A DNA stretch of 64,000 nucleotides, from contig NZ_JAJJZG010000009.1 in the NCBI RefSeq assembly GCF_021028995.1, positions 50,960 to 114,959 of the forward strand. Reading direction: 5' to 3'. The stretch is from Halobacterium sp. KA-4. Lineage in GTDB: Archaea; Halobacteriota; Halobacteria; Halobacteriales; Halobacteriaceae. Under the pieces are notes generated by a model. The model had not been told where the DNA came from and did no database searches. It saw only the letters and a list, made by a program, of their open reading frames with translations. Shown piece after piece: positions 35,098 through 44,748 of this stretch; positions within the stretch are counted from its first letter, which is position 1; each line of letters starts with the position of its first letter. The position numbers and the translations under genes are program-made.

Positions 35098-36694
35098 GGT
35101 GTAGCTTCCTCCGGAAGTAGAGGCGGCTGCCGACGCCGATTGCGTAGAGACCGAGGACGACGCACAGTAGGACGAGCGCGGTCCCCCAGCCGAACTCGGT
35201 GTTGGTGAAAATCTCCTTGGGGAACACGCCCGCAGTTATCGTCGAGTAGAGCTGGTAGGGGAGCGCGCTCGCGGGCGACAGCAGCGCGTCGTTGGTGACG
35301 AACGGCGGCTGAGTGCTGAACTGGAAGCTCCCGAGGACGTTCGGGTAGCTGCTGGGGTACGGCGACCCGCCGAACACCAACAGCAGGGGCGCAGTCTCGC
35401 CGGCGATGCGACCGACGCCGAGGATGACGCCGGTGATGGTGCCGGGCATCGCAGCCGGGAGCACGACGCTACGGATTGTCTCCCACTTCGTCACGCCGAG
35501 CGCGGCGCTGGCGTCGCGGTGCTCGTCGGGGACCGCGAGGATGGCTTCGCGGCTCGTGATGAGCACGAGCGGCAACAGCATGAAGCCGAGCACGAGCTGG
35601 CCGACGAAGATGGAGTTCCCGCCGCTGATGCGCGGAACGAGGAACGCCAGGCCGAACAGCCCGAACACGATGCTCGGGGTGCTCCAGAGGCCGTTGGTCG
35701 CGACCTCGACGACCTGCGTGAACCGGCCGCGTTCGGCGTACTCGGTGAGGAAGACGGCAGCCCCGATGCCGAGCGGAACGGCAAACAGGACTGCGCCGAA
35801 CACGAGCCACAGCGTCCCCATCACGGCAGGGAGGACGCCGGGCACCTCCACGAAGAGGCCGCCGGTCTGGTTCATCAGGAACGGGAACTCCGCCCACGGC
35901 ACGCTGCCGACGAACGGGAGCGTGAGGTGGCCGCCCGTCAGGCTCGTGCGCGTGAGCATGGTTTCGAGCCCGTTCTTGACGATGAACGCGACGAGGAGCG
36001 CGAGCACGCCGAGCATGGCGAAGACGACCGAGCCGACGAGGTAGTACGCGCCAGACTGACGGCCCTCTGCGCCGAAGCCCTCCCTGGCTTTCGCGGCGCT
36101 CCACGCGCTCAACAGCGCGCCGAAGACCACGAGCAGCGGCACGAGTTCGCTCCCGGGGAACACCGCCGACGACCACGACGGCGACCACGTCCAGCCGGCG
36201 TTGATACCGCCGACGACGACGTAGCCGCCGAGCAGTACGAGAATCGCGGCGACGGGGAGCGTCGACCCGACGTCCTCGCGCGGGAGCACCGACACGAGGA
36301 GGCCGACGATACCGAACCCGGCGGCGACGGGGAGCCACATCGCGAGCGCGTTCCCGAGTAGTCGCGTGGCGACGAGGCCGCCGAGGACCGCCCAGAGCAG
36401 GCCGAAGACGAAGCCGACCGGGAGGCCAGCGCTCGACGACGGCGTGCTCTCGAAGTATTCGAGCCGGGAGCCGACGCCGACGACGGTGAGGCCGACGCCG
36501 GCTGCGACGAGCGCAACACCGAGGAGCTTCAGCACGTGGACGCCGGCGACGAGTGCGGTCTCGTCGACCCACTGGAAGAGCACGAGCCACGACGCGAAGA
36601 ACGCCAGCGCGGACGCGGCGAGCACGCCGCGGGCGACGAGGACGCTGGTCGTCGAGTCGCCGGCGACGAGGCGGTTGCGCGTGACGCTGCTCAT
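35090..36694 (-). CDS. pstA: phosphate ABC transporter permease PstA, long form
   Basis: A 534-residue permease, about twice the usual PstA length. The conserved permease part is the C-terminal half: [40 protein letters not shown] and the EAA loop [20 protein letters not shown]. The N-terminal 250 residues add about seven further membrane helices. The start codon overlaps the pstC stop. The extension may be an accessory membrane module; its role is unknown. Confidence 0.92.
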   Translation of the reverse strand: MSSVTRNRLVAGDSTTSVLVARGVLAASALAFFASWLVLFQWVDETALVAGVHVLKLLGVALVAAGVGLTVVGVGSRLEYFESTPSSSAGLPVGFVFGLLWAVLGGLVATRLLGNALAMWLPVAAGFGIVGLLVSVLPREDVGSTLPVAAILVLLGGYVVVGGINAGWTWSPSWSSAVFPGSELVPLLVVFGALLSAWSAAKAREGFGAEGRQSGAYYLVGSVVFAMLGVLALLVAFIVKNGLETMLTRTSLTGGHLTLPFVGSVPWAEFPFLMNQTGGLFVEVPGVLPAVMGTLWLVFGAVLFAVPLGIGAAVFLTEYAERGRFTQVVEVATNGLWSTPSIVFGLFGLAFLVPRISGGNSIFVGQLVLGFMLLPLVLITSREAILAVPDEHRDASAALGVTKWETIRSVVLPAAMPGTITGVILGVGRIAGETAPLLLVFGGSPYPSSYPNVLGSFQFSTQPPFVTNDALLSPASALPYQLYSTITAGVFPKEIFTNTEFGWGTALVLLCVVLGLYAIGVGSRLYFRRKLHHE

Positions 36695-37827
36695 CAGCGC
36701 TCACCCCCGAGCTTCTGGTGCATCCGCCACTCGACGTACTGTGAGCCAACGCTCAACATCATCACCATCGCGAACAGCACGACGCCGCCCGCGAACAGCG
36801 CGCTCATGTGTAGGCCGCTGGCGTTCCCCCCTTCGAAGGCGATGACCGTCGTGAGCGTCTCGCCGTAGTTCGAGAACACGTCAAACACCGGCGACGGAAA
36901 CCCCTTCGTGTGCGTGAGCATCACGGTCGCGGCCATCGTCTCACCCATCGCACGGCCGACGCCGAGCAGAACGCCCGCCGAGACCCCGGACAGGCCCGCG
37001 GGGATGGTGACGCTCTTGGTGGTCTGCCACGGTGTCGACCCCATCGCGAGCGCGCCGCTCTTGATGGACTCGGGGACGGCGTTCAGCGCGTCCTCGGCGA
37101 CGGTGACGACCGTCGGGAGCGCCATGATGCCGATCATCAGGCCGGCCGCGAAGTACGTCCCAAGCGTCGGCGTCCGAAACTCCTCGTAGAAGTACTGGTT
37201 GAGGATAGTGAGGCCGATGAACCCGTACGTAATCGAGGGGATGCCGGCCATCAGCTCGATGCCGGGTTTGACCACTTCGCGGACGCGCCGCGGCGCGATT
37301 TCGCTGACGAACACGGCACCCGCGATGCCAATCGGCGCCGCGACGAGCGTCGCGATGACGGTCGTCACGGCGGTCCCGACCATCATCGGCGTCAGTGAGT
37401 AGACGCCGCCCTGGTTGGACGTCCACAGCGGTTGTTCGATTCGCGTGAGGACGTCGAGGCCCATGTGGGCGACGATGGGTTCGGACCGAATCAGCAGGAA
37501 CGCGATGATGAGCGAGAGTATCGACACTGTCGCGACGGTCGTCAGGAACGTCAGTGCCTTCGCGGCCTCGGCCTGGTAGCGATACCATCCGAACCCCATC
37601 ACGACGAGAAAGGCGAGGACGGGGAGGACTGTCCACGCCGAGGCGACGAGGAACAGCACGAACGTCACGAACACGGACGCGAAGATGGCACCGTGCATCG
37701 CGATGGCGCCGTCCTGCGTCCGGGACCGGTAGTTGTGCGCCCACTGTCTGGTCGCTTCGACGCGCTGAGTCACGGACGCGCGGAGCCGCGTGGGCAACTC
37801 CCGCGTTTGTCCGAGTAACTGAGTCAT
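36694..37827 (-). CDS. pstC: phosphate ABC transporter permease PstC
   Basis: A 377-residue permease with about six to eight membrane helices. VVKPGIELMAGIPSITYGFI and the EAA loop KSGALAMGSTPWQTTKSVTI with GVGRAMGETMAATVML are typical of PstC. It forms the membrane channel with PstA. Starts 51 bases after pstS and overlaps pstA. Confidence 0.94.
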   Translation of the reverse strand: MTQLLGQTRELPTRLRASVTQRVEATRQWAHNYRSRTQDGAIAMHGAIFASVFVTFVLFLVASAWTVLPVLAFLVVMGFGWYRYQAEAAKALTFLTTVATVSILSLIIAFLLIRSEPIVAHMGLDVLTRIEQPLWTSNQGGVYSLTPMMVGTAVTTVIATLVAAPIGIAGAVFVSEIAPRRVREVVKPGIELMAGIPSITYGFIGLTILNQYFYEEFRTPTLGTYFAAGLMIGIMALPTVVTVAEDALNAVPESIKSGALAMGSTPWQTTKSVTIPAGLSGVSAGVLLGVGRAMGETMAATVMLTHTKGFPSPVFDVFSNYGETLTTVIAFEGGNASGLHMSALFAGGVVLFAMVMMLSVGSQYVEWRMHQKLGGER

Positions 37828-37878
37828 GTGAAATAAATCGTGTGTCGAGAGGGCCGCGCCGTTCGCGGCAGCCGGTGT

Positions 37879-39030
37879 TTACTCGTAGTTCGACGCGGCG
37901 ACCTTCTCGCGCTGGGTCTGGAGGCGGTCGTCGGGCAGCGCGAAGTAGTCGTTGCCCTGGACGAAGATCTCCTGCCCGAAGTCGCTCAGCAGGAAGTTGA
38001 TGAACGCGGCCTCCTTCCGGGAGGTGTCCTGCCAGGTGTACGCGTGCAGGTCACGGGAGAGCGGATACTCGGCGGCGCCGAGGTTGTCGCCGTAAGAGTA
38101 CGTGGTGCCGTCGATGACGAGGTCGAGCGGCGGGGTGGCGCCGTCGGGTTCGACGAACGCCAGCGCGATGTACGCGATGGCGTTGTCCGCTTGCCCGATT
38201 GCCTGCTGGAGCTGCTGGTTCTGTCCGAAGCGCTGGTCCGGGCTGATGGGGGCTTCGGGGTCGCCGAAGACGTTCGCGCGGAACGAGGTGTCAGTACCGG
38301 AGCCCTCGGCACGGCCGAGGGCGAGGATGTCGCGGTCCGGGCCCCCGAGCTCCGACCAGTTCGTAATCTCCTGGCGGTATATCTGCCGGAGCTCCTCGAT
38401 GGTGATGCTCTCGACGCCGGCGTCGGCGATTTCGCTGCTCGTGACGATGGGCTGGCCGTCGACACCGACGACGTGGTCGACGAAGTCGTCGAGGGTGCTG
38501 TCGTCGGCGTCCGGGAGTTCGGCGGCCGCGGACGCACTGGCGTCCCCGATGTCGACGCGACCCTCCATGACGCCCTCGATACCGGTGCCGGAGTGGCTGA
38601 GCGCTATGCTCGCACGGAACGGCGGGTTCGAGCGCTCGCCCGTGGGTTCGTAGCCGTACTGGCTGGCGAAGTAGTCGGCGAGCCGCATGTCGGTGCCGTA
38701 CTCCTCGGCCCACTCGGTCGGCCAGTAGTCGCCGTCGCCGGCCTCGGGGTTGGAGTTCCAGTAGCTCCCGCCGGTGTTCGTAATGGGGAATACCGTCGAG
38801 GAGCCGTCTGCGGTCAGGACGCTGGTGTCCATCTCGTTGGACTGCCCGCCGGCAGTCGTCTCCTGGTCGCTGCCGGTGTCCGCGGTGGTCGGCTCGCTGG
38901 TGTCGCCGCCGTCGTCGCTGTCGCCCCCACTCGAACAGCCTGCGACCGTGGCGACGCCTGCTGCGCCGGCAGTCGCGATGAATTTCCGCCGCGATACGAG
39001 GTCGGACAGACGCGTCGAATCCTGCGCCAT
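37879..39030 (-). CDS. pstS: phosphate-binding lipoprotein PstS
   Basis: A 383-residue substrate-binding protein. The Tat signal SRRKFIATAGAAGVATVAGC (about residues 14-33) ends in a lipobox Cys, followed by an Asp/Ser/Thr linker typical of surface lipoproteins of halophiles. The PstS pattern follows: TADGSSTVFPI, ALSHSGTGIEGV and ALGRAEGSGTDTSF, which form the phosphate pocket. The ATG at 39030 is about 26 bases after a TATA-like CATATAG; another ATG at 39048 is possible. First gene of the pst operon. Confidence 0.93.
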   Translation of the reverse strand: MAQDSTRLSDLVSRRKFIATAGAAGVATVAGCSSGGDSDDGGDTSEPTTADTGSDQETTAGGQSNEMDTSVLTADGSSTVFPITNTGGSYWNSNPEAGDGDYWPTEWAEEYGTDMRLADYFASQYGYEPTGERSNPPFRASIALSHSGTGIEGVMEGRVDIGDASASAAAELPDADDSTLDDFVDHVVGVDGQPIVTSSEIADAGVESITIEELRQIYRQEITNWSELGGPDRDILALGRAEGSGTDTSFRANVFGDPEAPISPDQRFGQNQQLQQAIGQADNAIAYIALAFVEPDGATPPLDLVIDGTTYSYGDNLGAAEYPLSRDLHAYTWQDTSRKEAAFINFLLSDFGQEIFVQGNDYFALPDDRLQTQREKVAASNYE

Positions 39031-39132
39031 CACGTGAACGGAAGACATTCCACTATATGAACTATAATATGAGTGATATATACGGCTGTGAGGTCGGCGT
39101 AACTGTTTGTTTGTGAAGGTCACCCACTGAGC

Positions 39133-39153
39133 GCTATATAGCCGTCCGGACGG
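39133..39153. promoter_or_regulatory. two adjacent palindromes between pstS and the metal-binding protein gene
   Basis: GCTATATAGC (39133-39142) and CCGTCCGGACGG (39142-39153) are perfect palindromes that share one base. They lie midway in the 163-base divergent intergenic region and upstream of the TATA-like CTATAC used by the rightward gene. They may be activator sites; the first could itself be a TATA element. Confidence 0.4.
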
Positions 39154-39172
39154 AATCCAAACCCCTATACTT

Positions 39173-39190
39173 GTTTAGGGCGGCCTAAAC
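39173..39190. promoter_or_regulatory. DtxR/Idr-like metal-regulator operator
   Basis: GTTTAGG-GCGG-CCTAAAC is a perfect inverted repeat with the TTAGG/CCTAA half-sites recognised by DtxR-family iron regulators (Idr1/Idr2, SirR in haloarchaea). It ends three bases before the ATG and covers the predicted transcription start, downstream of the TATA-like CTATAC at 39165-39170. Repression when metal is plentiful is the expected effect. Confidence 0.65.
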
Positions 39191-39193
39191 TCC

Positions 39194-40390
39194 ATGGGCG
39201 GGAAACGCGAGCCGTTCACGCGTCGACAATATCTCAAGGGAGCGAGTACGGCGGCTGCCGCCGGCCTTCTCGCGGGCTGCGCCAGCCCCGACAGCGGTGA
39301 CGCCGACGCCACGAACGCGAACACGAACACGCCGGTCGACACCTCGCAGATGGCGACCCTAGCGCCCGTCGGCGACGTCACGTTCGACGAGCCGCCGGAG
39401 AGCGCGTTCGTGCTGTTCCCGCAGTACGCCGACATGGCCGTCGCGCTCGGATGCGGCGACACCGTCAACTCCCTCTACGTCCCGGAGATGTCCGGCACGA
39501 CGATGAACCACTACTACGAGCGCCTCGACGGCGTCTCCTTCGAGTGGGAGGGTCTGCCGGACCCGTTCGGCGACGGCCTCAGCAAAGAACAGCTGTACAA
39601 CCTCGACAGCGACGTGCACTTCCTCGACCCCGCGTACCTCGTCACGCAGGACAACTGGTCGGTTGGCGACATCGAGGACATCACGACGAACGTCGCGCCG
39701 TTCTTCGGGAACTTCTACAGCGGCACCCACTCCCAGCCGCCCGAGCAGTACCGCGACGCCTACGAGTACTACACGCTCTGGGAGGTGTTCGGCCACGTCG
39801 CCGACGTCTTCGGGGAGCGCGAGCGCGCCGAGGCGCTCCGCGAGGTCCACGACGACCTCCTCGCGACCATCGAAGCCGACCTCCCGCCCGAGGAGGACCG
39901 CCCGACGGCGGTCCGCGTGACGTACAGCGACGGCAACTTCTACACGTACCACCTCAACAAGCCTGGCTACTGGCTGGCCGACACCCGCCCGCTGGGCGCC
40001 CACGACGCGTTCGCCGACGAGGACTGGTCGAGCCTCTGGGGGACCGTGGGCTACGAGACGATGCTCGACGCCGACCCCGACGTCATCCTCCACCTCTGGG
40101 GCGCGACGCCGAACTACGACATGGCGTCGGTGCGCGAACAACTCCGGAACAGCGACGCGGGCGGCCGGCTCTCCGCGCTGGAGAACGACCGCGTCTACGC
40201 CTCCGGGATGCGCTACCAGGGCCCGCTGATGAACCTCTTCCAGCTGGAGATGACCGCCAAGCAGCTCTACCCGGAGACGTTCGGCGAGTGGCCCGACTAC
40301 CAGAACGGCGACCACTACCCCGAGATTCCGGCCGACGAACAGCTGTTCGACCGCGAGCGCGTCGCTAACATCGTCACCGACGGCGCGTAA
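39194..40390 (+). CDS. ABC transporter substrate-binding lipoprotein, iron/siderophore/cobalamin type
   Basis: A 398-residue protein with a Tat-like signal (TRRQYLKGASTAAAAGLLAG followed by the lipobox Cys at about residue 31) and an Asp/Asn/Thr linker. The rest is a class III (BtuF/FhuD-like) binding protein with a long helix between two lobes; PESAFVLFPQYADMAVALG is the first strand-helix unit. There is no adjacent permease or ATPase. The operator at the start points to iron or manganese control and supports an iron-chelate role; ligand otherwise unknown. Its 3' end overlaps the convergent protease gene by 17 bases. Confidence 0.8.
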   Translation: MGGKREPFTRRQYLKGASTAAAAGLLAGCASPDSGDADATNANTNTPVDTSQMATLAPVGDVTFDEPPESAFVLFPQYADMAVALGCGDTVNSLYVPEMSGTTMNHYYERLDGVSFEWEGLPDPFGDGLSKEQLYNLDSDVHFLDPAYLVTQDNWSVGDIEDITTNVAPFFGNFYSGTHSQPPEQYRDAYEYYTLWEVFGHVADVFGERERAEALREVHDDLLATIEADLPPEEDRPTAVRVTYSDGNFYTYHLNKPGYWLADTRPLGAHDAFADEDWSSLWGTVGYETMLDADPDVILHLWGATPNYDMASVREQLRNSDAGGRLSALENDRVYASGMRYQGPLMNLFQLEMTAKQLYPETFGEWPDYQNGDHYPEIPADEQLFDRERVANIVTDGA

Positions 40391-41300
40391 CGCCGCGCTC
40401 CGTCTCTGCTTGCTCGCAGAATTGCTCGATGCGGTCGTCCATCGCGGGGTGCGTGGAGAACCACCGCTCGACGCCGTCTTCTTCGTTGCGACGCCGGGAC
40501 AGCGGCGCGAACAGGCCGCGCGGCTCACTGGCGCGCTGAATCTTCCGGAGCGCGGACGCCAGCACGAGCGGCGCGCCGGTGACGTCGACCGCGCGGTCGT
40601 CGGCTTCGAATTCGCGCTTCCGGGAACGCGCGCGGACGACCAGCGTGAGCGCGACGAACGCGACGAGCACCAGCCGGCCGATGCGCTCGTGGAACGCCAG
40701 CCCCGAGTCCGCGCCCGGTCGGCCGCGTGCCCACGCGAGCAGTCGGTTGCAGCCGCGCGCGAGCAACGCGACCGGCAACACGAGCACCGCGAGGAAGCCC
40801 ACGAGCGTGCGGCCGACGGCGAACGCCAGCGACTGCACGAGGCTGTCCCGGCGCTCGATGTGCGCGAGTTCGTGCGCGAGCACGGCCTCGAACTCGGCAG
40901 CATCGAGAATGCGGAACAGCGACTCGTCGAAGACGACCGCGCCGCCGGGCCCGCCGAGGCTGATGGCGTTCGGGACGGGCATCCGGGCGACGTACAGCGT
41001 CGGCGCCTCGACGCCCATGCGGTCCGCCAGCGACTCGAGCACGCGGTAGGCGCGGGGCGCGTTCCGGGGTTCCAGTGGGACGGCGTGCAGTTGTGCGAGC
41101 ACGCGCGCGGTGCCGACGCGGTAGCTGAAGTAGCCGAACACGACGGTGACCGTGGCGACGACGCCGAGCGCGGTCACCGGGGAGACGTCCGCGGAGAAGA
41201 CGACGACCAGCGCCCAGAGCACGACCGCCGCGGCGACGACGTGCCAGACGAGGGCGGCGACGCCGACGAGCACCATCAGGAGGCGGCGGCCCAGACCCAT
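40374..41300 (-). CDS. M48-family membrane metalloprotease (HtpX-like)
   Basis: A 308-residue protein. Two membrane helices lie at about residues 5-35 and 42-62. The zinc site HELAH is at 143-147 (in EAVLAHELAHIERRDS), with a third ligand in REFEADDRAVD. Two further hydrophobic segments lie at about 155-180 and 205-225. HtpX-like enzymes degrade damaged membrane proteins. The ATG at 41300 begins just before the first helix. Ends overlap the binding-protein gene convergently. Confidence 0.88.
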   Translation of the reverse strand: MGLGRRLLMVLVGVAALVWHVVAAAVVLWALVVVFSADVSPVTALGVVATVTVVFGYFSYRVGTARVLAQLHAVPLEPRNAPRAYRVLESLADRMGVEAPTLYVARMPVPNAISLGGPGGAVVFDESLFRILDAAEFEAVLAHELAHIERRDSLVQSLAFAVGRTLVGFLAVLVLPVALLARGCNRLLAWARGRPGADSGLAFHERIGRLVLVAFVALTLVVRARSRKREFEADDRAVDVTGAPLVLASALRKIQRASEPRGLFAPLSRRRNEEDGVERWFSTHPAMDDRIEQFCEQAETERGVTRRR

Positions 41301-41449
41301 GCTCGGGGGTAGTTTCGGAGCCCACAAACGGCTGTCGGCGGACGGTACGTCGAACCCCGACGACGCGCGTACGACGACGCTGGCCGTTCCGAAGCGCTAT
41401 TCACGGAGGGGATTCACCTACCGGGCATGTACGAAGGGGTGGCGAACTG

Positions 41450-42793
41450 ATGCGCATTCTCGTCGTCGGCGCTGGCGAGGTTGGGTCGAGTATCGCCAGC
41501 AGCCTCTCCGACGCCCACGAAGTCGTGGTCGTGGACGTCGACCCGGAGCGCGTCGAATCGCTGACCTACTCGGAGGACGTGCTCGCGGTCACCGGGGACG
41601 GCACCGACCTCGACGTCCTCAGGGAAGCCGAAGTCGAGAAGGCCGACGTCGTCATCGCGAGCACGGACGACGACGAGACGAACCTCGCGACGTGCGCGAC
41701 CGTGGACACCGTCAGCGACGCGTTCACCATTGCGCGCGTGGAGCACACGAACTACCTCGACACGTGGCGCGAACACCACGGCGCGTTCGGCGTGGACTTC
41801 ATGGTGTGCACGGACCTGCTGGCGGCGGAAGCCATCGTCCGCGTCGTCGGCCTGCCGACCGCGCGCGACGTCGACCCGTTCGCGGGCGGGTCGATTCAGA
41901 TGGCGGAGTTCGAGGTGCCCGAGGACAGCCCGATAGCCGGGGAGACGGTCGCGGAAGCCGACCGCTTCGACGAACTGACATTCGTCGCCGTCATCCCGGA
42001 GGGCGCCGACCACGCCAGCGTCCCGCGCGGGGACACCGTCATTGAGGGGAACTCCCGCGTGGTCGTCGTCGGGCGACCGGCCAGCGTCCGCGAGTTCGCG
42101 CGCGCCATCGACCCGGCCAGCGCGGCCAGCGAGGTCGAGGACGTCGTCATCGTCGGCGGGTCGACGACCGGCCAGCTCACCGCCGAGTCGCTCGTCGAGC
42201 GCGGCATCTCGGTGCGCATCATCGAATTCGACGAGGACCGCGCCCGCGAACTCGCGGAGTTGCTGCCGTCCGTGACGGTGTACTCCCACGACGCCACCGA
42301 CCCCGAGTTCCTCTCCCGGGAGCACATCAAGGACGCGGACGTGGTCATCGCGACGGTCGGCAGCGACGAGCGCAGCCTCCTGGCGGCGCTGCTCGCGAAA
42401 CGCGAGGGAGCCGAGCGCACCATCGCCGTCGTCGAGCAGGCGCGCTACGTCGACCTCTTCGAGACCGTCGGCGTGGACGTCGCGGTCAACCCCCGCCGGG
42501 TGACCGCCGAAGAGATCACGCGGTTCACGCGGGAGCGCCGCGCGGAGAACGTCGCCATCATCGAACCCGGCGGCGCGGAGGTCGTTGAGGTCGAAGTCGA
42601 CGAGGACAGCGTGCTCGCCGACCGCACCATCGAAGAGGGGATGAGCGACCTGCCCGGCGGCGTCGTCCTGGGCGCCATCACGCGCGGCGGGGAGTACGTG
42701 ACCCCACGCGGGAGTACGGTCGTCAAAGCCGGCGACCACGTCGTCGCGTTCGTGCAGGCCGACGCCCTCGAAGAGGTGACGTCGAAACTATGA
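41450..42793 (+). CDS. trkA: Trk potassium uptake protein TrkA
   Basis: A 447-residue cytoplasmic regulator built as a duplicate: RCK-N domains at about 1-125 (MRILVVGAGEVGSSIASSL) and 222-345 (VVIVGGSTTGQLTAESL), each followed by a TrkA-C domain. The conserved Asp at the end of strand 2 (VVVDVDPERVE) indicates NAD(H) binding in the first half. It gates TrkH; potassium import is central for a salt-in halophile. trkH starts 20 bases downstream. Confidence 0.95.
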   Translation: MRILVVGAGEVGSSIASSLSDAHEVVVVDVDPERVESLTYSEDVLAVTGDGTDLDVLREAEVEKADVVIASTDDDETNLATCATVDTVSDAFTIARVEHTNYLDTWREHHGAFGVDFMVCTDLLAAEAIVRVVGLPTARDVDPFAGGSIQMAEFEVPEDSPIAGETVAEADRFDELTFVAVIPEGADHASVPRGDTVIEGNSRVVVVGRPASVREFARAIDPASAASEVEDVVIVGGSTTGQLTAESLVERGISVRIIEFDEDRARELAELLPSVTVYSHDATDPEFLSREHIKDADVVIATVGSDERSLLAALLAKREGAERTIAVVEQARYVDLFETVGVDVAVNPRRVTAEEITRFTRERRAENVAIIEPGGAEVVEVEVDEDSVLADRTIEEGMSDLPGGVVLGAITRGGEYVTPRGSTVVKAGDHVVAFVQADALEEVTSKL

Positions 42794-42812
42794 CCGCGAG
42801 TCAGCCGAGTCT

Positions 42813-44381
42813 ATGACCATTCGCGTCGACTGGCGGGACAGCCTCGCGCTCGTCGGCACGGTCGTGAAGTGGCTGACCGTGCCGCTGCTCGCGCCGGTGG
42901 CGGTCGCGCTCTACTACGGCGACGGCGGGCTGGCGGCGTTCGTCGCGACCATTATCGTCGCGTTCGCCGCGGGGTCGGCGCTGGAGACCGTCGGCGACCC
43001 GACGGACCTCGGCGCACGCGAGGGGTTCCTGATGGTCGCGTTGACGTGGCTCGCGGCGAGCATCGTCGGCGCGCTGCCGTACCTGTTCGCGGCTCACGGC
43101 ATCCCCGGTGTCGTGGCCGCGTCCGCGCCCGGCTCCGCGCTCGGCAACCCCGTGAACGCGCTGTTCGAGACGATGAGCGGGTTCACCACCACCGGGGCGA
43201 CAGTGATGGGGGACATCTCCTTCGACACACACTCCCACGCGGTGTTGCTGTGGCGCCAGCTCACCCAGTGGCTCGGCGGCATGGGTATCGTCGTGCTCGC
43301 GGTCGCCATCCTCCCCGAACTCTCCGTGGGTGGCACGCAACTGATGGAAGCCGAAGCGCCCGGCCCGAGCATCGAGAAGCTCACGCCCCGCATCGCGGAG
43401 ACCGCGCGGGCGTTGTGGCTGGCGTACGCGGGCATCACCCTCCTCGAAATCCTGTTGCTGTACGGCCTCCACCGCACCGGCTACGCGCCCAACATGGGGC
43501 TGTACAACGCCGTCGCACACGGCCTCACGACGATGGCGACCGGCGGGTTCAGCCCGGAGGCGCGCTCCATCGAGGCGTTCTCCGGCATTGTCCAGTGGGT
43601 CATCGTGCCGTTCATGTTCGCGGCGGGGACGAACTTCGCGCTCATCTGGCAGGCGTTGACCGGCGACACGGAGGCGCTGTTCGGCGACTCGGAGTTTCGC
43701 TTCTACCTCGGCGTCGTCGGCACCGTCACCGCGCTGCTGGCCGGCCTCTTGTTCACGGGGCCGGTGCTCGGCATCCGGGACGCGGTCGGCCCCGTCGCCG
43801 GCAACCTCGAAGCGTCGCTGCGCCACGCCGCCTTCCAGGCCGCGTCCATCGTCACCACCACCGGGTACGCGAGCATGGACTTCGCGGAGTGGGGCAACGC
43901 CAGCCAGTACGTGCTGTTCATCGCAATCTTCCTCGGCGGGAGCGCGGGCAGCACGGGTGGCGCGGTGAAGATGGTGCGCTGGCTAGTCATCCTCAAAAGC
44001 CTCAAGCGTGAACTGTTCGTGACCATCCATCCCGAAGCCGTCAAGCCCGTCCGGCTGGGCGGCCGCGCGCTCGACGAGAAGGCGGTCCGGGGCATCTACG
44101 CGTTCACCGCCGTCTACTTCGCGCTGTTCGTCGCCGGCACTATCTTCGTCGCTATCGACGTCACGCGCATCGAACAGTCGCTGACCGCGCTGGAAGTGAT
44201 GAGTTCGGTCGCCGCGACCCTCGGGAACGTTGGTCCCGGGTTCGGGCTCGTCGGCCCGATGGGGTTCTACGAGTTCCTCCCCGAGACGACGAAACTCGCG
44301 ATGGTCGTGCTGATGTGGATTGGCCGGCTGGAAGTGCTGCCCGTGCTCGTGTTGCTGACACGAGCGTACTGGAAGTCCTAG
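42813..44381 (+). CDS. trkH: Trk potassium uptake channel TrkH
   Basis: A 522-residue membrane protein with four pore repeats. The filter loops are visible as FETMSGFTTTGATVM (about residue 120), HGLTTMATGGFSPEA (about 235), ASIVTTTGYASMDF (about 345) and SVAATLGNVGPGFG (about 468). LGGSAGSTGGAVKMVR is also conserved. It imports potassium and pairs with TrkA directly upstream. Confidence 0.95.
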   Translation: MTIRVDWRDSLALVGTVVKWLTVPLLAPVAVALYYGDGGLAAFVATIIVAFAAGSALETVGDPTDLGAREGFLMVALTWLAASIVGALPYLFAAHGIPGVVAASAPGSALGNPVNALFETMSGFTTTGATVMGDISFDTHSHAVLLWRQLTQWLGGMGIVVLAVAILPELSVGGTQLMEAEAPGPSIEKLTPRIAETARALWLAYAGITLLEILLLYGLHRTGYAPNMGLYNAVAHGLTTMATGGFSPEARSIEAFSGIVQWVIVPFMFAAGTNFALIWQALTGDTEALFGDSEFRFYLGVVGTVTALLAGLLFTGPVLGIRDAVGPVAGNLEASLRHAAFQAASIVTTTGYASMDFAEWGNASQYVLFIAIFLGGSAGSTGGAVKMVRWLVILKSLKRELFVTIHPEAVKPVRLGGRALDEKAVRGIYAFTAVYFALFVAGTIFVAIDVTRIEQSLTALEVMSSVAATLGNVGPGFGLVGPMGFYEFLPETTKLAMVVLMWIGRLEVLPVLVLLTRAYWKS

Positions 44382-44467
44382 CGACAGTTCCAGCCACGAA
44401 TTCCCGGACCGAACCCACCTTCAGTACGGGTGACACACTTACCTTCCGACGACGCGTAGGGCACCGT

Positions 44468-44677
44468 ATGGCCCTCAGTGTTTGGGAGGTGTTCCTCACT
44501 CTATTCGGGGGTGGCGAGGACTCCGAGGAGGAGGAGGAAGCCGAGAGCCGCTTCGTCCCGTCCCCACTGGACCTGTCCGTCCGAATCGGCCACGGTGGGT
44601 CGGACAGCCAGCGAGTCCGGGAACTCGCCGAGATGAGCGAACGTGCGGAAGAAATCGAGGAGGAACGCGGTAACTGA
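44468..44677 (+). CDS. small acidic hypothetical protein
   Basis: A 69-residue protein, starting MALSVWEVFLTLFGGGEDSE. A hydrophobic N-terminal stretch is followed by a Glu cluster, then SRFVPSPLDLSVRIGHGGSD and a charged C-terminal helix. It lies 86 bases after trkH on the same strand. No family recognised, though its clear start and halophilic composition suggest a real gene. Confidence 0.6.
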   Translation: MALSVWEVFLTLFGGGEDSEEEEEAESRFVPSPLDLSVRIGHGGSDSQRVRELAEMSERAEEIEEERGN

Positions 44678-44748
44678 GCACCCAGACTCGGCGATGCAGC
44701 GGTCTGGAAGGTGTCTAACTCGCGACGTCGTGTGCTACTCGAAGTTGG

